From the NCBI GenBank assembly GCA_011390435.1, contig JAABSK010000050.1, positions 1 through 14,397 on the forward strand: DNA of 14,397 nucleotides. The letters run 5' to 3'. Numbering within the stretch: position 1 is the first letter of the stretch; every line of letters begins with the position of its first letter. This document shows positions 7,120 through 12,833 of the stretch, piece by piece. A program made the translations under genes and the position numbers. The notes under the pieces are model-generated. The model was not told the DNA's origin. It did no database searches and saw nothing but the letters and a program-made list of their open reading frames with translations. This DNA is from Desulfobacteraceae bacterium. Lineage in GTDB: Bacteria; Desulfobacterota; Desulfobacteria; Desulfobacterales; Desulfobacteraceae.

Positions 7120-8250
7120 TTATTTGTTTTCCGGCAAGCATTGATCAGGGGTTTCACCCAGCTTTTCTTTTAATGCGGCAAGGCCGGGACGTGCATACTC
7201 GGGGTGACCTTCCTTTCTGGTGCGGCCGTTGATGATCGCTTCGCTTCTCAGGCGGGTGCCCACGGTCTTTTCCAGCTGCCTTCCCAGCCACAGAATCCGG
7301 TCGATATCATATCCGTGCTCAATCCCCATTTCATCGATCTGCACAAGGGTATCTTCAAGGCAGACCAGACCGACATAACGTTCATCATCGTAATAATAAT
7401 CGCCAGTGCCTTTGATGGGCCGGTCATCCATGAAGTTGGCAGGCTGTCCGCCAAGTCCGCCAAGGGTGGCCTCAAAATGGCAGATGCCAGCCTGGAGGGC
7501 GGCCAGAACAGAGGCAGATGCCACACGCTTGGTTTCATGAAAATGGGCAATGTGCAGCCGGGTATCCGGGAATTCATCCAGAACCATGGAAAAATACCGG
7601 TAAACATCTGCGGCAGAGGCGGAGCCGTCATGGTCTGCATGTTCAATGTCGCTGGCCCCGATTTTCAGCCACTGCCGGGTGAATGCCACAGCATCTTTCA
7701 GGTCTGTGGCCCCGCCAATGGGACTGCCCCAGATGGTGCTGACCGTTCCGCACATCTTGATGCCGGCATCCGTGCATTTTTTGATGCAGCGCTCTGCTTC
7801 TCTCCAGTAGTTGGGGAGGGTGGTGCCGGAATTGGCATAGTGGTGCTGTTCTTCTGTGGAAACCATCATCAAAACCCGATCCGGACCGATTCCCTGTTTT
7901 TTCAATTCAATGGCCCGGTCAACAGCTCCTTCCCGGATGGTGATGGCGGTCAAAACTACATCATCCATGTTGACGCCTTTTTTGGCGGCTCTGGCCACAA
8001 ACCGGTCACTTCTCAGGTGGGTCAGCAGCTTTTCTGCGTCACTGAACTGGGGCATGTTTCTGGGATTGCCCAGATTGGTGACCTCAATATTCCGGCATCC
8101 TGCAAAAATCAGCTCTTCCAGGTAAGTGATTTTTGCCGGTGTTGAAATAAATTTTTCAAGGTGTTGGAACCCGTCTCTGACGGTAATATCGCCAACAGTA
8201 ACTTTCCTGGGCATCCGTGGAAAAATTTTCCAGTAGTCATATTCTGTCAT
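7120..8250 (-). CDS. HMG-CoA lyase-family protein, active-site Cys replaced by Gln
   Basis: A 376-residue HMGL-like TIM-barrel lyase. By context it cleaves HMG-CoA to acetyl-CoA and acetoacetate. The family core is visible: VRDGFQ with Arg25-Asp26 (24-29), IEVTN (55-59), STIWGSPIGG (171-180), ASDIEHADHDGS (199-210) and metal-ligand HFH (236-238). Where standard HMG-CoA lyases have GLGGCPYA with the catalytic Cys, this protein has GLGGQPANF (265-273), so Gln269 takes the Cys position. It also has an insertion rich in Tyr and Asp (283-292) and is 60-80 residues longer than the usual 300. I recall a related uncharacterised group, often labelled pyruvate carboxyltransferase. Claisen-type cleavage or condensation of a related acyl-CoA remains possible. 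AAAGGAGA precedes ATG 8250; gaps are 19 bases upstream and 27 downstream. Confidence 0.8.
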   Translation of the reverse strand: MTEYDYWKIFPRMPRKVTVGDITVRDGFQHLEKFISTPAKITYLEELIFAGCRNIEVTNLGNPRNMPQFSDAEKLLTHLRSDRFVARAAKKGVNMDDVVLTAITIREGAVDRAIELKKQGIGPDRVLMMVSTEEQHHYANSGTTLPNYWREAERCIKKCTDAGIKMCGTVSTIWGSPIGGATDLKDAVAFTRQWLKIGASDIEHADHDGSASAADVYRYFSMVLDEFPDTRLHIAHFHETKRVASASVLAALQAGICHFEATLGGLGGQPANFMDDRPIKGTGDYYYDDERYVGLVCLEDTLVQIDEMGIEHGYDIDRILWLGRQLEKTVGTRLRSEAIINGRTRKEGHPEYARPGLAALKEKLGETPDQCLPENK

Positions 8251-8269
8251 GATGTGTCTCCTTTATGGT

Positions 8270-9859
8270 CTAAAATCTGAAGTTTCCAAACCGGGGGGCT
8301 TCAATGGGCCGGATCAGGCTGATTTCAAAGGCCATGGCCAGCCACTCCCGGATTTGTGACAATTTAAGTACCCGGTCGTTGAGCAGACGGGCGGCACAGA
8401 AGAACGGATGGGCTTCTCCATCATATTTTTCGATTATTTTCTGGCTGAAGGCATCCATCTCTTCCGGTGTCATGGGCTGGCCGGCACGGCTGCGCTTGGC
8501 CTGCTCGATGCTCAGCAAAACCCCGCCTGCGCTTTTCCCGCTCATGACACCGGTTCTGGCCCGCATGGTGGAGAAAATAAAATGGGGGCGGTAGGCCCTG
8601 CCGCACATGCCGTAGTTGGCAGCACCATTGTCCGGACCGATCACCAGCTGGACCTTGGGCACCTGGGCGCAGGCCACGGCCCGGACCATGTCTGCGCCGT
8701 ATTTTCCAATCCCTGAGTGTTCGGAGTCCGATCCGATCATATAGCCGGGTGAACTTTGAATAAAGAGCAGCGGGATTTTTTCATAAGAACAGCGCACGAT
8801 CCATTCCGCTGCTTTTTTGGCAGCCTCATGAAAGATAATGCCAGGACCGTTGGCACAGATAACACCCACAGGCAGACCTTTGATCCGGATTTTTCCGGTG
8901 AGCAGGTTGTTGCCCCTGCCAGGGGCGAACTCTTTTTTGGTTTCAATGAAAACAGAATCATCTGCAATGGTTTCAATTACAGCCGCTGCATTGATTCCCT
9001 GGTGGGGAGACATGGGCAAAAGATCGTAAAGGGTTTCCGGAGCGATTCTGGGCTCGCAGGACTCGTACCGGTGCAGGTGAGTTGTCTGGGGCCGGGTCAG
9101 GGAGAGCAGGTTTCTGACACGGGTAACGGCATCGGCCTGGTCGCAGCACAGATGATCTGCGCCTCCTGATATCTGGGTGTGGGTTTTTGCCCCGCCCAGA
9201 TCTTCTGCGCTGATCTCTTCGCCAGTGGCCATTTTGACCAGAGGGGGGCCGCCGAGAAAAGAGAAGGACTGCTGGTCGATCATAATGGATTCACAGGCCA
9301 TAAATACGATATAGGCGCCGCCTGCTGTATTTCCGCCGGTACTCATGGTGATCTGCCGCAGTCCTTTGGCAGACATCCGTGCCATATTATAAAAGATAGA
9401 ACCAAAATGCTGGTCGTCCGGGAAAATTTCAGCCTGCATCGGCAGAAAGACCCCTCCGGAATCGGCAATATAGACGCAATTGAGTCCGCATTGTTCTGCA
9501 ATGGCCTGTGCCCGCATATGTTTTTTCAGCGTGATGGGAAAATAGGTGCCGGCCTTGACCCGGCTGTCATTGGCCATGATCATGGTCCAGTTGCCGTGAA
9601 TCTTGCCGACACCGGTGACAATTCCGGCACAGGGGACATCGTCAACTCCTGGATAGCCCATACCGAAACCTGCCAGAACAGACAGTTCAAAAAATTCGGT
9701 TCCCGGATCAATCATGTCAGCAATCAGCTCTCTGACCGGTTTTTTCCCTCTTTTGGCCAGCGCATCTACAGCTGCCTGACCTCCTGGCCAGATCGCTTTT
9801 TGCTGAAGGTCTTCAAGCTGTTTTTCCTGGGTTTGCCAGAACCGGCGTTTTTCATTCAT
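8270..9859 (-). CDS. Acyl-CoA carboxylase carboxyltransferase subunit, methylcrotonyl-CoA type
   Basis: Transfers CO2 from carboxybiotin to an acyl-CoA; by context 3-methylcrotonyl-CoA to 3-methylglutaconyl-CoA. About 529 residues, normal for the beta subunit. YIADSGGVFLPMQAEIFPDD (130-149, counting from the chosen ATG) is the MccB signature, unlike DSGGARIQEG of propionyl-CoA carboxylase. NTAGGAY (177-183), GGPPLVKMATGEEISAEDLGG (203-223) and ANYGMCGRAYRPHFIFS in the C-terminal half complete both crotonase-like domains. ATG 9859 is preferred to TTG 9865 because AAGGGAGA is better spaced for it; the TTG directly abuts the stop of the hydratase gene. Odd: no biotin carboxylase or biotin carrier gene is in the operon or elsewhere in the window, so the partner must be encoded elsewhere. 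A decarboxylase role is a less likely alternative. Confidence 0.85.
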   Translation of the reverse strand: MNEKRRFWQTQEKQLEDLQQKAIWPGGQAAVDALAKRGKKPVRELIADMIDPGTEFFELSVLAGFGMGYPGVDDVPCAGIVTGVGKIHGNWTMIMANDSRVKAGTYFPITLKKHMRAQAIAEQCGLNCVYIADSGGVFLPMQAEIFPDDQHFGSIFYNMARMSAKGLRQITMSTGGNTAGGAYIVFMACESIMIDQQSFSFLGGPPLVKMATGEEISAEDLGGAKTHTQISGGADHLCCDQADAVTRVRNLLSLTRPQTTHLHRYESCEPRIAPETLYDLLPMSPHQGINAAAVIETIADDSVFIETKKEFAPGRGNNLLTGKIRIKGLPVGVICANGPGIIFHEAAKKAAEWIVRCSYEKIPLLFIQSSPGYMIGSDSEHSGIGKYGADMVRAVACAQVPKVQLVIGPDNGAANYGMCGRAYRPHFIFSTMRARTGVMSGKSAGGVLLSIEQAKRSRAGQPMTPEEMDAFSQKIIEKYDGEAHPFFCAARLLNDRVLKLSQIREWLAMAFEISLIRPIEAPRFGNFRF

Positions 9860-9865
9860 GGACAA

Positions 9866-10654
9866 TTATCTCCCTTTGTACACAGGTGGTCGTTTTTCCC
9901 TGAAGGCGTTCAATCCTTCCATCCGGTCCTCGGTGGGAATGGTCACCCGGTAAGCGTTGGATTCAATGGCCAGGCCGGTGGCCAGGTCGGTTTCAATGCC
10001 GCGGTCAATGGCGTATTTTGCCATTTCAATGGCAACAGGACCGTTCTGGCCGATGGTTTCTGCCATTTTGATACAGGCGGCCAGAAGATCTTCAGGTGGG
10101 GTGATCTGGTTCACCAGGCCGATGGATAATGCTTCGTCAGCCGCCACCCGCCTTCCGGTGAAGATCAATTCCTTTGCCCTGGCAACTCCGATAATCCGTG
10201 GCAGGCGCTGGGTACCGCCGCCGCCAGGAATGATGGCCAGTTTCGTCTCAGTAAGGCCCATGTCAGCAGTGGTCGATGCGATGCGGATATCCGCTGCCAG
10301 GGCAATCTCCATCCCACCGCCCAGGGCCACGCCGTTCACGGCACAGATGACGGGAATCGGAAGATTCTGGATAGCGGTGAGCAGGTTCCGGATGGTGAAA
10401 ATAAACTGCTTCACCGCAGCCGTTGTCATGGTGGCCCGCTCTTTTAAATCCGCTCCGGCGCAGAAGGCTTTTTCTCCCGCACCTGTGATGATCAGGGTGC
10501 GGATGTCATCCCTGAAGGTGAGGGTTTCGATCTGTTCCCTGAGGGTGGTCAGCAGATGGACATTCAGGCAGTTCATCACTGCCGGCCGGTTCAGGGTCAA
10601 TATCAGCGTCTGGTGTTTTTCTTCTGATAATAGCAACGGGGCGTTGTCATTCAT
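9866..10654 (-). CDS. Enoyl-CoA hydratase, 3-methylglutaconyl-CoA hydratase type
   Basis: A crotonase-fold hydratase of 262 residues, expected to convert 3-methylglutaconyl-CoA to HMG-CoA. Counting from ATG 10654: oxyanion-hole segment AFCAGADLKE (63-72), VALGGGMEIAL (109-119) with catalytic Glu116, and MGLTETKLAIIPGGGGTQRLPRIIG (132-156) with catalytic Glu136. The last segment is nearly the same as in human AUH, the leucine-pathway methylglutaconyl-CoA hydratase (LiuC in bacteria), which makes this substrate more likely than crotonyl-CoA. The frame also allows TTG at 10675, but AAAGGA seven to eight bases before ATG 10654 decides for the shorter form. It sits 33 bases after the dehydrogenase gene and 6 before the carboxyltransferase gene. 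Confidence 0.88.
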   Translation of the reverse strand: MNDNAPLLLSEEKHQTLILTLNRPAVMNCLNVHLLTTLREQIETLTFRDDIRTLIITGAGEKAFCAGADLKERATMTTAAVKQFIFTIRNLLTAIQNLPIPVICAVNGVALGGGMEIALAADIRIASTTADMGLTETKLAIIPGGGGTQRLPRIIGVARAKELIFTGRRVAADEALSIGLVNQITPPEDLLAACIKMAETIGQNGPVAIEMAKYAIDRGIETDLATGLAIESNAYRVTIPTEDRMEGLNAFREKRPPVYKGR

Positions 10655-10687
10655 GTCAATTTTCCTTTCAGGCAATGTCCAGAACAG

Positions 10688-11836
10688 TTAACATCCGATA
10701 TACCGGGAAATGACGATCCGCTGGACTTCGGATGTACCTTCTCCGATCTCCAGAAGTTTCTGGTCCCGGAAGAAACGTTCCACATGGTAGTCTTTCATCA
10801 GGCCGTATCCGCCATGAATCTGGACAGCGTGGTCCGCTACTTTTTTCATGACTTCAGAGGCATACAGTTTTGCCATGGCAGCCTCTTTCTCAAAGGGACG
10901 CTTTTTGTTTTTCAGCCAGCAGGCTTTGTACAGAAGATTTCTGGAACACTCGATCAGCATGGCACAGTCTGCCAGTTTAAAGGCGATGGCCTGGAATTTG
11001 GAGATGGGCTGGCCAAACTGTTCCCGTTTCCTGGCGTAGGCCAGTGCCAGGTCAAAGGCCCCCTGAGCACCGCCAAGCCCCATGGCACCGATGGACAGGC
11101 GACCGCCATCCAGGGTGGCCAGCATCTGATGGAAGCCATCCCCTTTTTTGCCCAGAATATTGGTCCGGGGAACCCGGACATTGTCAAAATACAGCTCTGC
11201 GGTGTTGGAAGCCCGCCACATCAGTTTTTTATGCATGGCAACCGCCTTGAATCCTGGGGTGCCTTTTTCAACCAGAATACACGAGTATTCCGGGCTGCCG
11301 TTTTCCCGGGTGCCGGTGATCGCCTGGACTGTAACGCCCATGGTCATGTCGCTGGCGGCATTGGTGATAAATATTTTTGAACCGTTAATGACCCATTCGT
11401 CGCCGTCCAGAACAGCAGTGGTTTTGCTGCCGCCGGCATCAGATCCGGCAGTGGGCTCGGTCAGTCCAAACCCCCACAGCCCTTCACCGCTGCAAAGTGC
11501 CGGCAGATATCGCTGTTTTTGTTCTTCAGTGCCGAAATAGTAGATCGGGCCGATGCCCAGGGAGTTTGCCGCTGCAATGGTGGCAGCCTGGGAGCCGTCA
11601 ATTCTGGCAATTTCTTCAACAGAAATGATATAGGAAATATAATCCATGGCCTGGCCCTGGTATTTTTCCGGGACAAACATGCCGAACAGGCCGATTTCGC
11701 CCATTTTCCGGGTTAATGTTTCGGAAAAGGATTCTGCCTCGTCCAGGTCGGCGGCAATCGGGGCAATTTCTTTCAGGGCAAACGCCCTGACTTCCTTTTG
11801 AATCATCTTCTGTTCTCTGGAAAGATCAAAATCCAC
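10688..11836 (-). CDS. Acyl-CoA dehydrogenase, short/branched-chain, butyryl-type active site
   Basis: FAD enzyme that oxidises acyl-CoA to 2-enoyl-CoA and passes electrons to ETF. Its 382 residues match the family. Seen: GFGLTEPTAGSDAGGSKT (122-139), the FAD-binding WVINGSKIFITNA (148-160), KREQFGQPISKFQAIAFKLAD (near 272-292), QIHGGYGLMKDYHVERFFRD and LLEIGEGTSEVQRIVISR (361-378). Glu366 of EGTSE lies at the catalytic-base position of butyryl and medium-chain enzymes. Isovaleryl-CoA dehydrogenases have Ala or Gly there and take their base from an LERL segment, which here reads LDGGRL. So, although the operon suggests isovaleryl-CoA, the active site is of the other type. The start is GTG 11836, with a perfect AAAGGAGG six bases upstream. 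It is first in the operon, behind a TetR-type operator. Confidence 0.9.
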   Translation of the reverse strand: MDFDLSREQKMIQKEVRAFALKEIAPIAADLDEAESFSETLTRKMGEIGLFGMFVPEKYQGQAMDYISYIISVEEIARIDGSQAATIAAANSLGIGPIYYFGTEEQKQRYLPALCSGEGLWGFGLTEPTAGSDAGGSKTTAVLDGDEWVINGSKIFITNAASDMTMGVTVQAITGTRENGSPEYSCILVEKGTPGFKAVAMHKKLMWRASNTAELYFDNVRVPRTNILGKKGDGFHQMLATLDGGRLSIGAMGLGGAQGAFDLALAYARKREQFGQPISKFQAIAFKLADCAMLIECSRNLLYKACWLKNKKRPFEKEAAMAKLYASEVMKKVADHAVQIHGGYGLMKDYHVERFFRDQKLLEIGEGTSEVQRIVISRYIGC

Positions 11837-11842
11837 CCTGGG

Positions 11843-11850
11843 CCTCCTTT
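11843..11850 (-). promoter_or_regulatory. Shine-Dalgarno AAAGGAGG deciding a GTG start
   Basis: The minus strand has AAAGGAGG six bases before GTG 11836. No ATG lies nearby in frame, so the dehydrogenase starts with GTG. Confidence 0.8.
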
Positions 11851-11935
11851 AATTGATAGGGGTAATTCAGTGGCTGTGCCGGTTGCTGTCAAACTGAATC
11901 TGCCCGGCAGTCAGATAAGACAGTTTCAAAAAACT

Positions 11936-11951
11936 GACCGAGCGCTCAGTC
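11936..11951 (-). promoter_or_regulatory. TetR-type operator 1 (GACTGAGCGCTCGGTC on minus strand)
   Basis: A 16-base near-palindrome around GAGCGCTC with one mismatched pair. It is identical at 15 of 16 bases to operator 2 read on the plus strand, so the two face opposite ways. It begins 32 bases after the TTGACA of the leftward promoter, right at the expected transcription start, where a bound repressor would block the acyl-CoA dehydrogenase operon. Confidence 0.75.
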
Positions 11952-11959
11952 TACTTTGC

Positions 11960-11989
11960 ATCCTACTGCTGAATGTTGCTTAATGTCAA
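11960..11989 (-). promoter_or_regulatory. Promoter of the branched-chain acyl-CoA operon
   Basis: On the minus strand TTGACA (11984-11989, perfect -35) is followed after 18 bases by TAGGAT (11960-11965, 4 of 6 of TATAAT). The predicted start near 11953 abuts operator 1, giving a leader of about 117 bases before GTG 11836. A second TTGACA at 11887-11892 lacks a good -10. Confidence 0.55.
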
Positions 11990-12039
11990 TTATTTTTTGA
12001 ATTAAATTTAACCCTGCACAGGTCAGGCCGTGATATACC

Positions 12040-12070
12040 TTGACAACCATCTGGAATCATGCCACAAAAT
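12040..12070 (+). promoter_or_regulatory. Promoter of the tetR-icmF unit
   Basis: TTGACA (12040-12045) is a perfect -35. The -10 is weak: CAAAAT at 12065-12070 after 19 bases. Its arrangement mirrors the leftward promoter, with the operator starting 30 bases after the -35 here and 32 there. The weak -10 could mean low basal transcription. Confidence 0.5.
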
Positions 12071-12075
12071 TATAT

Positions 12076-12091
12076 GACTGAGCGCTCGATC
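12076..12091 (+). promoter_or_regulatory. TetR-type operator 2 (GACTGAGCGCTCGATC)
   Basis: Same sequence as the reverse complement of operator 1 except for one base. With one more base on each side it forms TGA-N2-GAGCGCTC-N2-TCA (12075-12092). It lies directly downstream of the predicted tetR promoter, fitting autorepression. Confidence 0.75.
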
Positions 12092-12122
12092 AAGCAGATA
12101 AATGCGCAAAAGTTAAAAAAAT

Positions 12123-12128
12123 GGGAGG
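12123..12128 (+). promoter_or_regulatory. Shine-Dalgarno GGGAGG supporting a GTG start of tetR
   Basis: GGGAGG lies four bases before GTG 12133. The in-frame ATG at 12121 has only an A-rich sequence before it and no Shine-Dalgarno. The motif would sit inside the coding region if ATG 12121 were used. Confidence 0.5.
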
Positions 12129-12132
12129 ACAC

Positions 12133-12789
12133 GTGGTCAGAGGTAAATCAGCAGATCCATCAGTGGCAGAACCGGAAGTTCCAACCCAGATCAAGAATCC
12201 AGACCTGGTCCGGCAGCGGCGTCGACAGATTATCGATTCAACGGTTAAACTGTTTATCGAACATGGTTATCACAAAACCACTACCCGGATGATTGCCCGG
12301 GCTGCCCAGTTTTCTGTGGGGTCTCTTTATGAATATGTCAGTTCCAAAGAAGATTTACTGTATCTGGTGTGCAAAACCATTCACGAAGAGGTGGAAGATG
12401 CCGTAAGCACAGCGTTGTCTGATTCCGAAGATGAAAGACAGCGGCTGGCACGGGCGATTTATCAGTATTTTCACGTCTGTGACCGCATGGCTGATCACAT
12501 CCTGCTGATGTATCAGGTGACCCAGTTTTTGCCGGAAAAATGGAAAAACAGTATTCTGCTGAATGAACTCCAGATCACCGAAATTTTTATCCATGCACTG
12601 GAAGAGCTTTCCGGAAAAAAAGATTTCCCGGTTCTGGATCACAAAATTATCAATCTTGTGGGGCATAATATTTCAGTTCTGGGTCAGATGTGGGCGTTCC
12701 GGCGGTGGCATGTGCAAAAGGAATTCACCATTGATACCTATATTAAAATTCAGACGGATTTCATTCTCGGGATGATTTTTAATCCTTAA
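12133..12789 (+). CDS. TetR-family transcriptional regulator
   Basis: A repressor of 218 residues from GTG 12133 (222 from ATG 12121). The N-terminal HTH is clear: LVRQRRRQIIDSTVKLFIEHGY (25-46), then KTTTRMIARAAQFSVGSLYEYVSSKEDLLYLV (48-79), with the typical SVGSLYEYVSSKEDLL helix-turn-helix end. The rest is an all-helical ligand and dimer domain without recognisable residues. TetR regulators beside acyl-CoA genes usually bind an acyl-CoA and release DNA. Two copies of one operator in the divergent region, one after each promoter, fit control of itself, icmF and the six-gene operon. The regulated link between icmF and the operon rests on this. icmF follows after 44 bases, so the two are probably cotranscribed. 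The start choice is moderately uncertain. Confidence 0.9.
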   Translation: MVRGKSADPSVAEPEVPTQIKNPDLVRQRRRQIIDSTVKLFIEHGYHKTTTRMIARAAQFSVGSLYEYVSSKEDLLYLVCKTIHEEVEDAVSTALSDSEDERQRLARAIYQYFHVCDRMADHILLMYQVTQFLPEKWKNSILLNELQITEIFIHALEELSGKKDFPVLDHKIINLVGHNISVLGQMWAFRRWHVQKEFTIDTYIKIQTDFILGMIFNP

Positions 12790-12833
12790 CCGTCAATCCG
12801 GTGTTCACTGACACAAAAGGAGGAATCCGACAC

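Noticed and set aside
7204..8145. A 313-codon open frame on the plus strand
   Set aside because: It lies antisense to the clearly coding lyase gene, has no domain and no ribosome binding site. It is a by-product of the GC-rich codon use of the real gene.
9179..10691. Long plus-strand open frames of 316 and 244 codons
   Set aside because: Both are antisense to the carboxyltransferase and hydratase genes, which show full family motifs. The translations resemble no family.
11864..11892. Alternative promoter TTGACA-N17-TGAATT for the acyl-CoA operon
   Set aside because: The -35 is perfect, but the -10 matches only 3 of 6 bases and the arrangement would leave operator 1 well upstream of the promoter. 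The pair at 11960-11989 fits better.
12059..12292. A 77-codon plus-strand frame starting before tetR
   Set aside because: It contains operator 2 and then runs out of frame through the tetR HTH. It has no Shine-Dalgarno and no recognisable domain.
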